Positions 7,494 through 13,785 of a DNA stretch of 21,563 nucleotides are shown piece after piece (position 1 is the stretch's first letter; every line of letters starts with the position of its first letter). This stretch comes from an uncultured Clostridia bacterium (GTDB lineage Bacteria > Bacillota > Clostridia > TANB77 > CAG-508): NCBI GenBank assembly GCA_948919095.1, contig CAQYCU010000018.1, positions 1-21,563 on the forward strand. The letters run 5' to 3'. The notes beneath the pieces were generated by a model that had not been told where the DNA came from, did no database searches, and saw only the letters and a list, made by a program, of their open reading frames with translations. Position numbers and translations under genes: made by a program.

Positions 7494-9437
7494 ATGAGAA
7501 ATACAACAACAGATAAGTATGCATCCTCAAATTCAGAGGAAAAGCAAAATAAAAAAACTTATAATAAAAATTACAAAAAAAATAATACTGGAAAAAGAGA
7601 ATATCCAAAAAGAACAGGTAAAGAAAATGGTATAAGAGATAATACTAACAAGGAAGAAAAAAGAGAAGTAACAAGAAGACCTAGAACAAGAAGAAAAACA
7701 GAAGGAACTTCAAATAATAATAGAAGTCAATATGTAAAGAGAACTGAGACTAATAAATCAATAATTGACTTTAATTTTAAAAAAAGTAAATTAAAAATAA
7801 TAGCTTTAGGTGGACTTGATGAAATAGGAAAAAACATTACAGTATTTGAATATGAAGATGAAATCATATTAGTAGACTGTGGTCTGGAATTTCCAGAAGA
7901 TGATATGCTTGGAGTAGATTTAGTTATTCCAGATTTCACATATTTAGTAAAAAATGCAAGTAAGATTAAAGGGCTATTTATAACACATGGACATGAAGAC
8001 CATATTGGTTCAATACCATATTTATTACAACAAATTAATGTTCCAATATATGCAACAAGACTTACAGCAAAATTAATTGAACATAAACTTGAAGAACATC
8101 ATTTATTAAATGTAGCAAAAATAAATATAGTAGAGCAAGGACAAACAATTAATGCAGGAAAAATGCAAGTAGAATTTATAAGAAGTGCACATAGTATTCC
8201 AGATGCTTGCATGCTTGCAATACACACGAGAGCTGGAATTGTTATTCACACTGGAGACTTTAAAATTGATTATACTCCAATAGATGGTCAAACAATGGAC
8301 TTAGGACGTCTAGCAGAGCTTGGAAATCAAGGAGTACTGGCTTTATTGGCAGACAGTACAAATGCTGAAAGAAAAGGCTTTACAATGTCTGAAAAATCAA
8401 TAGGACCAGTATTAGATGGACTATTTGAAGGTTGTAAAAAAAGAATAGTAGTAGCAACATTTGCATCAAATGTTCATAGAGTTCAACAAATAGTAAATTC
8501 AGCAGTTAAATTTGGACGCAAAATAGCAGTATCAGGAAGAAGTATGATGAATATGATTGATGCTGCAAGAGAATTAAAATATATAGATGCACCTGAAGAT
8601 TTATTTATTGATATTGACTTAATAAAAAATTACACAGAAGACCAATTAGTAATAATTACAACAGGAAGTCAAGGCGAAACAATGTCAGCTTTAACAAGAA
8701 TGGCAAACGGAGAACACAAAAAAGTAACTATAACAGGAAATGATTTAGTAATAATATCAGCAAACCCAATACCAGGAAATGAAAAATCAGTTTCAAAAGT
8801 AATTGACCAATTAATGAAGATTGGTGCAGAAGTTGTATATAGTGCGCTTGCAGATATTCACGTATCAGGTCACGCATGCCAAGAAGAACAAAAGCTAATT
8901 ATGGCATTAACAAAACCAAAATACTTTATACCAGTTCATGGTGAATATAGACAACTTATGGCACATAAGGATACAGCAATAGAAATGGGAATTCCTAAAG
9001 AAAATGTATTTATAAGTGGCAACGGTAAAATCATAGAAATGGATGAAAATTCAGCTGAATACAATGGAACTGTTATTTCAGGACGAGTTATGGTAGATGG
9101 ACTTGGAGTAGGAGATGTAGGTTCAGTAGTTCTTCGTGATAGACAACATTTATCACAAGATGGTTTAATTGTTATAGTAATGGGAATGGACGGACAAACA
9201 GGAGAAATTGTATCAGGACCAGATGTTATATCAAGAGGATTTGTATACATTAGAGAATCTGAAAACTTAATGGAACAAGTAAAATCATTTATAAAAGAAA
9301 CAGTAGTAGAACTTGAAGAAGGACATATAACTGATTGGACAATTATAAAATCAACATTAAAAGATGATGTCAGGGACTTTATATTTAACAAAACAAAGAG
9401 AAATCCAATGATATTGCCAATTATTTTAGAGGTGTAA
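7494..9437 (+). CDS. rnjA: ribonuclease J
   Basis: Metallo-beta-lactamase/beta-CASP ribonuclease with 5'-3' exo- and endonuclease activity, central to mRNA turnover and 16S rRNA maturation in Firmicutes. The catalytic core begins near residue 98 with LKIIALGGLDEIGKN. The zinc motif HGHEDH is at 165-170. Further family elements are AHSIPDA, GDFKID, SGHACQEEQ, PVHGEYR and the C-terminal GLGVGDVGSVVLRDR region. At 647 residues it is about 90 longer than typical RNase J1 (about 555). The extra length is an N-terminal low-complexity tail (residues 1-97) rich in Lys, Asn, Arg, Thr and Glu, probably disordered and basic, which could bind RNA. The start is fixed by AAGGAG 5 nt upstream, with the tail in frame and AT-rich like the rest. 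It is transcribed alone from the consensus promoter and followed by two strong hairpins. Confidence 0.96.
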   Translation: MRNTTTDKYASSNSEEKQNKKTYNKNYKKNNTGKREYPKRTGKENGIRDNTNKEEKREVTRRPRTRRKTEGTSNNNRSQYVKRTETNKSIIDFNFKKSKLKIIALGGLDEIGKNITVFEYEDEIILVDCGLEFPEDDMLGVDLVIPDFTYLVKNASKIKGLFITHGHEDHIGSIPYLLQQINVPIYATRLTAKLIEHKLEEHHLLNVAKINIVEQGQTINAGKMQVEFIRSAHSIPDACMLAIHTRAGIVIHTGDFKIDYTPIDGQTMDLGRLAELGNQGVLALLADSTNAERKGFTMSEKSIGPVLDGLFEGCKKRIVVATFASNVHRVQQIVNSAVKFGRKIAVSGRSMMNMIDAARELKYIDAPEDLFIDIDLIKNYTEDQLVIITTGSQGETMSALTRMANGEHKKVTITGNDLVIISANPIPGNEKSVSKVIDQLMKIGAEVVYSALADIHVSGHACQEEQKLIMALTKPKYFIPVHGEYRQLMAHKDTAIEMGIPKENVFISGNGKIIEMDENSAEYNGTVISGRVMVDGLGVGDVGSVVLRDRQHLSQDGLIVIVMGMDGQTGEIVSGPDVISRGFVYIRESENLMEQVKSFIKETVVELEEGHITDWTIIKSTLKDDVRDFIFNKTKRNPMILPIILEV

Positions 9438-9448
9438 TAAAACGTTGA

Positions 9449-9515
9449 AATACCAAGCTTTTCATAGCTTGGTATTAACTATATGTTGATAGTTTGTTGA
9501 TAACTATCAACATAT
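9449..9515. terminator. two tandem perfect hairpins between convergent genes
   Basis: The first is an 11-bp perfect stem: AATACCAAGCT (9449-9459) with AGCTTGGTATT (9466-9476) and a 6-nt loop. The second is a 14-bp perfect stem: ATATGTTGATAGTT (9481-9494) with AACTATCAACATAT (9502-9515) and a 7-nt loop. They lie between rnjA and a converging minus-strand gene and probably end transcription from both sides. Neither has a good T run, so they may act as 3'-end barriers rather than classical terminators. Confidence 0.65.
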
Positions 9516-9575
9516 TTGAATATTTAATTAATATGACACAGAATTTTGTGAATAATTTTCTAAATATTAATAATA

Positions 9576-10244
9576 TTAGTTTTTAATTTTGTATTCTTGC
9601 TCATCAAGCTCTGCGACATCTTCATCTGTTACTACATTAAATTTATATTCAAATGTCGAAATTTTATCTCTTATATTTCCATTTTCTTTTATTGTTTCTA
9701 TTTTTTTATATGCCAAACCTGTATTTTTATTAATATAAACCTTTACATTTTTAGTATTTTCTAAATATACAAAATTAACATTGTGACCACTTATAACGTA
9801 ATAATCTTGTCCATCAACTGTTTCAGTTCTTATACTAGAACAAATACTACTCCATATCTTTTCAAATAATATTGTAAAGTCAGCATAATTTGGTATTTTA
9901 TTTTCCGATTCTGACACTATATATGTTTCTGTCTTTTTAGGAAATTGTTTTGTTCTTGTTTTATTTACTCCATCATCTTCATATACAATCCAATAGTCGG
10001 GCTTTGTGATTTGCGTGATTATTTTAGAGTTATTTTTAAGGACTGATTTTTTAATATTACCTTTTGTATAAGTTTCTATTATTTGTCCTTCCGTGGTAAA
10101 TTTGCAATAAATATTACCTATGTTTTGTTGTTCCTTATTTAAGTAATTTAAATTAGTATATATTACAAACTTTCTTATAGTTATAATAATAAATATACTT
10201 AAGACTATACCTATTCCAATAAAAATTTTTTCCCATAACTTCAT
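9576..10244 (-). CDS. membrane-anchored extracytoplasmic protein, unknown
   Basis: This 222-residue protein has one N-terminal hydrophobic segment (about residues 7-23, IFIGIGIVLSIFIIITI) followed by a hydrophilic, strand-rich domain. It is probably tethered outside the cytoplasmic membrane. Segments such as KPDYWIVYEDDG, VDGQDYYVISG and VKVYINKNTGLAYKKIE alternate short strands, as in LolA/LppX-like lipid-carrier folds or anti-sigma-type sensor domains; this similarity is an impression and not an identification. The ATG at 10244 is chosen over an in-frame GTG at 10253 because that GTG lies inside the ribosome site AGAGGTG (10257-10251). It has its own promoter (10294-10322), lies downstream of the terminator of the preceding minus-strand gene, and converges on rnjA. 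Its AT-rich composition matches the chromosome, unlike its GC-rich neighbour. Confidence 0.75.
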   Translation of the reverse strand: MKLWEKIFIGIGIVLSIFIIITIRKFVIYTNLNYLNKEQQNIGNIYCKFTTEGQIIETYTKGNIKKSVLKNNSKIITQITKPDYWIVYEDDGVNKTRTKQFPKKTETYIVSESENKIPNYADFTILFEKIWSSICSSIRTETVDGQDYYVISGHNVNFVYLENTKNVKVYINKNTGLAYKKIETIKENGNIRDKISTFEYKFNVVTDEDVAELDEQEYKIKN

Positions 10245-10293
10245 AAAAATCACCTCTTTATATTTTTCTTTTGCAATACAAATTTGTTATTTT

Positions 10294-10322
10294 ATAATAT
10301 CATTTTAGAGTAATAAAGTCAA
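10294..10322 (-). promoter_or_regulatory. promoter of the 9576-10244 gene
   Basis: On the minus strand, TTGACT (10322-10317) and TATTAT (10299-10294) are separated by 17 bp, with TG one base before the -10. The start would fall near 10287, giving a leader of about 43 nt. Confidence 0.65.
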
Positions 10323-10333
10323 GTTAAAAAAAT

Positions 10334-10361
10334 AAAAAAGGAGCCGACACGTGTCAGCTCC
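10334..10361 (-). terminator. strong intrinsic terminator of the GC-rich cassette gene
   Basis: On the minus strand, GGAGCTGAC pairs with GTCGGCTCC around a 4-nt ACGT loop (10361 to 10340), giving 9 bp with one G-U pair. A T run follows immediately (10339-10334). The GC-rich stem contrasts with the AT-rich DNA beyond it and marks one edge of the cassette. Confidence 0.85.
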
Positions 10362-10364
10362 TCC

Positions 10365-10379
10365 CATAGGCAAAGTGTA
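10365..10379 (+). repeat. left copy of a 15-bp inverted repeat
   Basis: CATAGGCAAAGTGTA at 10365-10379 is the exact reverse complement of TACACTTTGCCTATG at 10942-10956. The two copies flank the secreted-protein gene, 562 bp apart. This copy lies in the 3' untranslated part just before the terminator. Confidence 0.85.
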
Positions 10380-10414
10380 ATATTTCAAGTTACTTTCTTG
10401 TTGGAATCAGTTGC

Positions 10415-10915
10415 TTATGCGTATTGCGTTTGGACAAGCTGCATAATAACTCTTGCTCCCGTCCCCGAAACAGTTACAACATAAGCACCACCATTACAAT
10501 TATTGACTAAATCGTAATGAGTTGTCCCACCAGTAGGGATGGTAAGCTTAGTGGTATTAAACAGCGAGCCTTGTTTTTTCACGGTTACGGTTACTCCATT
10601 CGTAGGGAGGGAAATAATAATTTTCAAATTCCACCCTTTATTAGGCGTAACCGTAAACGAACGACTTTGGTCCATATCAAATGTAAAATCCTCCATGCCA
10701 GTGAGGTATTGCATTTCTCTGGGCATGATAGAACCATTTTCTCCAAGGACCTCTCCCGTTTCGGAGTTAATTTCGCAGAAAGTTACGCCGTGATTGCCGT
10801 TCTCAGCGTTGTTCAACGACATCTCAGCAGCGAAAGCCGTTGCCGTCAGACTGAAGCACAGTACCAACGCCAACAGGACTGCGGTAATACGTTTTGCTGT
10901 AGTAATTTTTTTCAC
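10415..10915 (-). CDS. small secreted protein in a GC-rich cassette
   Basis: This encodes a 166-residue precursor. The N-terminus has a classic Sec signal peptide: KKITTAKR, a hydrophobic core (AVLLALVLCFSLTATA) and a likely cleavage at AFA-A near residue 30. The mature part of about 136 residues is probably beta-rich, with alternating strands such as SFTVTPNKGWNLKIIIS, NGVTVTVKKQGSL and GAYVVTVSGTG; I do not recognise the family. I choose the GTG at 10915 because GGAGG (10927-10923) sits 7 nt before it; an upstream in-frame ATG at 10942 would put that site inside the gene. Base composition is visibly more GC-rich than all neighbours, with many C/G-ending codons, which points to recent transfer. 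The gene has its own promoter and terminator and lies inside a 15-bp inverted repeat. No transposase or other partner is present. Confidence 0.82.
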   Translation of the reverse strand: MKKITTAKRITAVLLALVLCFSLTATAFAAEMSLNNAENGNHGVTFCEINSETGEVLGENGSIMPREMQYLTGMEDFTFDMDQSRSFTVTPNKGWNLKIIISLPTNGVTVTVKKQGSLFNTTKLTIPTGGTTHYDLVNNCNGGAYVVTVSGTGARVIMQLVQTQYA

Positions 10916-10941
10916 GATAAAACCTCCGTATTTACGTCGCA

Positions 10942-10956
10942 TACACTTTGCCTATG
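10942..10956 (+). repeat. right copy of the 15-bp inverted repeat
   Basis: TACACTTTGCCTATG is the exact inverse of the copy at 10365-10379. It lies in the 5' leader of the secreted-protein gene, upstream of its ribosome site. Confidence 0.85.
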
Positions 10957-10977
10957 TTGTGCGTCCTCCAAAGGAGA

Positions 10978-10988
10978 ACTTTGCCTAT
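10978..10988 (+). repeat. third, partial copy of the repeat core at the promoter
   Basis: ACTTTGCCTAT at 10978-10988 repeats 11 bases of the right copy (10945-10955) in the same orientation, 33 bp away (about three helical turns). It overlaps the end of the minus-strand -10 box and the predicted start point, so it could be an operator. Confidence 0.7.
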
Positions 10989-11015
10989 AATAGCACTTTT
11001 CTCATCTCATGTCAG
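10987..11015 (-). promoter_or_regulatory. promoter of the secreted-protein gene
   Basis: On the minus strand, CTGACA (11015-11010) and TATTAT (10992-10987) are separated by 17 bp. The start point near 10980 gives a leader of about 65 nt that carries a small CTCC-TTT-GGAG hairpin (10976-10966) and the right inverted repeat. Confidence 0.65.
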
Positions 11016-11066
11016 TATAGAATTAGAATATTTTTAAGTAATTTAATAAATAAACTCAAATTACAC

Positions 11067-11095
11067 TTGAAAAAAAAGATAAAATTGAGTATAAT
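11067..11095 (+). promoter_or_regulatory. promoter of gltX
   Basis: TTGAAA at 11067-11072 and TATAAT at 11090-11095 are separated by 17 bp. The leader would be about 46 nt. I see no T-box-like structure in it. Confidence 0.75.
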
Positions 11096-11147
11096 ACTTA
11101 AAACAACTAATATAGAAGTTTATCTTCAAGAAAGGAATACAACAATT

Positions 11148-12776
11148 ATGGACTATAAGGATTTAGCAAATTTAATTTTTCCAGACGCAAAACCAATAGA
11201 GGTTTATGAGAAAATGTATCCAGAAAGAAATTTACCAGATGGAGCAATAGTTACAAGATTTGCACCAAGCCCAACTGGTTTTGTACATATAGGTGGACTA
11301 TATCAAGCACTATGCGCAAAATTAGTAGCTAATAGAACAAAGGGAGTATTTTTCCTAAGAATAGAGGATACAGACCAAAAAAGAGAAATAGAGAATGGTA
11401 TAGAAGGAATCATATCATCATTAAAGGACTTTGATGTTGAAGCAGATGAGGGAATGATTAGTGAAGATGAATGGAAAGGAGAATATGGTACATACAAACA
11501 ATCAAGCAGAAAAGACATTTATCAAGCATATGCAAAATATATGATTGAACTTGGAAAAGCATATCCTTGTTTCTGTTCTCCAGAAGACCAAGAAGAACTT
11601 AGAAAAAAGCAAGAAAATGCTAAGATAAGACCAGGGTATTATGGTGTATGGGCTAAATGCAGAAATTTAAGCATAGAAGAAATGGCAGAGAAAATAAAAG
11701 CAGGAGAGCCATATGTTGTAAGATTTAAATCACCAGGTAGAGAAGATAGAAAAGTACAATGTCATGATTTAATTAAGGGGAAAGTAGTATTTCCTGAAAA
11801 TGACATGGATATAGTTATAATCAAATCTGATGGACTTCCAACATATCATTTTGCACACTTGGTTGATGACCATTTAATGAGAACAACACATGTAATAAGA
11901 AGCGATGAATGGCTTTCATCATTACCTTTACATGTACAATTATTTAGTGAAGCAGGATTTAAAGCACCAAAATACTGCCATATTTCACCTATAATGAAAA
12001 ACGACAATGGAAACAAACGTAAACTAAGTAAAAGAAAAGACAAAGAAGCGGCTGTTTCATATTATAGTGAAATAGGTGTTCCACCAGATGCAGTAAAGGA
12101 ATATTTAGTAAATATAGCAAACTCTAATTTTGAAAATTGGAGAAGAGCTAATAAAGATGCTAAAATTGAAGATTTTGAGTTTCAATTAAATAAAATGAGT
12201 GTAAGTGGTGCACTATTTGATATGGTAAAACTTTTAGATGTTTCAAAAGGGGTAATATCAAGATATAGTGCAGAAGAAGTATATAATGAAAGTTTAAAAT
12301 ATGCAGAAAAATATGATCCAAAATTAAAGAAAATGCTTGACAACAAAGAATACTCAATGAAAGTATTAGGCATTGAGAGAGGAAATAATAAGCCACGTAA
12401 AGATATTTCAAAATGGTCAGACGTTAGAGAAAATATTATATATATGTATGAAAAACCAACAGAATATGACTTTGACAAAATAACAGGAGACGAAGTGAAA
12501 AAAGTCGCAAGTGAGTACTTGAAAGTATTTGATATAAATGACGACAAGCAAATGTGGTTTGACAAGATGAAAGATACAGCTGAGAAATGTGGATATGCTA
12601 GGGAAGTAAAAGAGTATAAATCAGAACCAGAAAAGTGGCCAGGACATGTAGGAGACATTAGTACAGCAATTAGGGTTATGATTTCAGGAAGAAGAAATAC
12701 ACCAGACCTTTATGAAATAATTAAAGTTCTTGGAAAAGATGAAGTTATAGCAAGATTAGAAGTTTTTGCAAAATAA
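11148..12776 (+). CDS. gltX: glutamate--tRNA ligase
   Basis: Class I aminoacyl-tRNA synthetase charging tRNA-Glu, and often tRNA-Gln in organisms that use the amidation route. It is 542 residues. The HIGH-type motif is PSPTGFVHIGG (40-50) and the KMSKS-type motif is KLSKR (292-296). A zinc-site pattern like that of E. coli GluRS is visible: CFC (C141, C143), then YYGVWAKC (Y164/Y165, C171). About 35 residues precede the catalytic start TRFAPSPTG, which is longer than in E. coli GluRS, where that motif lies near the N-terminus. The frame is open far upstream through the GC-rich cassette, but the ATG at 11148 is the real start: it follows GAAAGGA and lies downstream of the 11067-11095 promoter. 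A strong hairpin ends the unit, so it seems monocistronic. Confidence 0.96.
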   Translation: MDYKDLANLIFPDAKPIEVYEKMYPERNLPDGAIVTRFAPSPTGFVHIGGLYQALCAKLVANRTKGVFFLRIEDTDQKREIENGIEGIISSLKDFDVEADEGMISEDEWKGEYGTYKQSSRKDIYQAYAKYMIELGKAYPCFCSPEDQEELRKKQENAKIRPGYYGVWAKCRNLSIEEMAEKIKAGEPYVVRFKSPGREDRKVQCHDLIKGKVVFPENDMDIVIIKSDGLPTYHFAHLVDDHLMRTTHVIRSDEWLSSLPLHVQLFSEAGFKAPKYCHISPIMKNDNGNKRKLSKRKDKEAAVSYYSEIGVPPDAVKEYLVNIANSNFENWRRANKDAKIEDFEFQLNKMSVSGALFDMVKLLDVSKGVISRYSAEEVYNESLKYAEKYDPKLKKMLDNKEYSMKVLGIERGNNKPRKDISKWSDVRENIIYMYEKPTEYDFDKITGDEVKKVASEYLKVFDINDDKQMWFDKMKDTAEKCGYAREVKEYKSEPEKWPGHVGDISTAIRVMISGRRNTPDLYEIIKVLGKDEVIARLEVFAK

Positions 12777-12781
12777 AAGAT

Positions 12782-12820
12782 AACAAAAAGCAGACTGAAA
12801 AATAGGGCTGCTTTTTGTTT
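12782..12820. terminator. terminator after gltX, probably bidirectional
   Basis: AACAAAAAGCAG (12782-12793) pairs perfectly over 12 bp with CTGCTTTTTGTT (12808-12819) around a 14-nt loop. The A/T-rich arms supply T tracts on either strand, which suits the converging gene at 12860-13069. Confidence 0.8.
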
Positions 12821-12859
12821 GTCATAAATTTTTTGAATTTTAATAAGTAATAACATATA

Positions 12860-13069
12860 TTAATCCATTCCGCCTAAGCCTTCTATAGCGTTTTGAACTT
12901 CTTTATTTTGTTCAGTTCTAACTGCTTCAGCATTTGCATTAACTCCACGTATTTTATTATATATTCCTGGCTCAAAAGAACCAATTGTAATAGCTGCTAA
13001 AAATAACATTAAAATTACAGATACCACTAAAACTAATAAAGTTATTCCAGCTTCATTTTTCTCTTTCAT
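12860..13069 (-). CDS. small pilin-like single-pass protein
   Basis: This 69-residue protein begins MKEKNEAGITLLVLVVSVIL, resembling the cleavage/methylation N-terminus of type IV pilin-like proteins common in Clostridia: a short charged leader, Gly, then a long hydrophobic helix (about residues 8-31). The canonical Glu at mature position 5 is absent (Val there). The rest is a short hydrophilic tail with NANAEAVRTEQNKEVQNA and ending GLGGMD. It is too short to be a full pilin and lacks a globular domain, so it could be a minor pseudopilin-like subunit, a truncated pilin or another small membrane protein. No pilus assembly genes are nearby. It has a promoter at 13095-13123 and a weak ribosome site (GAGG about 10 nt upstream), 91 bp downstream of engB on the same strand. 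Confidence 0.6.
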   Translation of the reverse strand: MKEKNEAGITLLVLVVSVILMLFLAAITIGSFEPGIYNKIRGVNANAEAVRTEQNKEVQNAIEGLGGMD

Positions 13070-13094
13070 TTGTTCAAAGCCTCACAAAATATGT

Positions 13095-13123
13095 ATAATA
13101 CATATTCTTTCTTTTTTATTCAA
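13095..13123 (-). promoter_or_regulatory. promoter of the pilin-like gene
   Basis: On the minus strand, TTGAAT (13123-13118) and TATTAT (13100-13095) are separated by 17 bp, with a start point near 13088. I found no clear terminator between this site and the engB stop, so readthrough from the serS operon is also possible. Confidence 0.55.
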
Positions 13124-13160
13124 TATAAAATGTATATCATTATCAATATTTTGTCAATAG

Positions 13161-13751
13161 TTATAAATATTTTTCAATAATATCCAAAGCATTTTCAGTA
13201 TAAATTTTTCTTTCAGCTGAAAATGGTACAAAAGTTAAATCTTTTAAAGGATTTAATATATTTTGCAGCTCCAGAACTTGAGTATCAACCTTCGGAACAG
13301 CGATTTTGTCAGCTTTATTAGCAACTACCACACAAGGTAAATTTTGTGAAATAATATAATCGTACATTAATTTATCATCAGCAGTAGGAGAATGCCTAAT
13401 ATCGATTAAAAATACAACTAAACAAATATCTTTACACTTTTGTAAATATTCCTCTATGAATTTACCAACTTGAACTTGTTGTTCCTTTGACATTTTACTG
13501 TAGCCATAACCAGGTAAATCAACAAAGTAAAAATTTTTATTCTCCTCATAAATTTTATAAAAATTTATTAAACGAGTTTTTCCAGGTTGGCTACTTGTTT
13601 TAGCAAGCTTTTTTCTATTAAGCATTGTATTAATAAATGAAGACTTTCCAACATTTGATTTTCCAACAAGCACAATCTGAGGCAAATCATCAGTAGGGTA
13701 TTGTTTAGGACTTACAGCTGAAATGATAAACTCTGCATTTTTTATTTTCAT
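13161..13751 (-). CDS. engB: ribosome-assembly GTPase EngB (YsxC/YihA)
   Basis: TRAFAC-class GTPase needed for late assembly of the 50S subunit. At 196 residues it has the normal size. G1 is GKSNVGKS (30-37); the G2 region is SSQPGKTRLINFY; G3 is DLPGYG (78-83), whose DLPGYGY form is characteristic of EngB; G4 is NKAD (145-148); and a G5-like FSA lies near the C-terminus. The ATG has AAAGGA about 7 nt upstream. It begins 34 bp after purA on the same strand and is probably the third gene of a serS-purA-engB operon. Confidence 0.96.
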   Translation of the reverse strand: MKIKNAEFIISAVSPKQYPTDDLPQIVLVGKSNVGKSSFINTMLNRKKLAKTSSQPGKTRLINFYKIYEENKNFYFVDLPGYGYSKMSKEQQVQVGKFIEEYLQKCKDICLVVFLIDIRHSPTADDKLMYDYIISQNLPCVVVANKADKIAVPKVDTQVLELQNILNPLKDLTFVPFSAERKIYTENALDIIEKYL

Positions 13752-13785
13752 AAAACATTCCTTTCATTTGCTATGTTTATAGTGC

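Noticed and set aside
8936..9391. Leftward open frame of 151 codons inside rnjA
   Set aside because: Shadow of a highly conserved coding region; Ser/Thr/Pro-rich composition and no ribosome site.
9540..9590. AT-rich imperfect stems near the end of the 9576-10244 gene
   Set aside because: Only four-base arms with mismatches; not distinguishable from background in AT-rich DNA.
10517..10990. Rightward open frame of 157 codons
   Set aside because: It is antisense to the secreted-protein gene, which has a signal peptide, ribosome site, promoter and terminator; the frame is open because of the higher GC.
10334..11015. Insertion sequence or transposon with transposase
   Set aside because: No transposase or recombinase reading frame and no clear target-site duplication; kept only as a possible non-autonomous cassette.
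10794..11147. Long in-frame upstream extension of gltX through the GC-rich cassette
   Set aside because: It runs antisense to the secreted-protein gene, lacks a ribosome site, and the gltX promoter and GAAAGGA site place the start at 11148.
12182..12658. Leftward open frame of 158 codons inside gltX
   Set aside because: Antisense shadow; Ser/Phe/Leu-rich composition expected from AT-rich complement.
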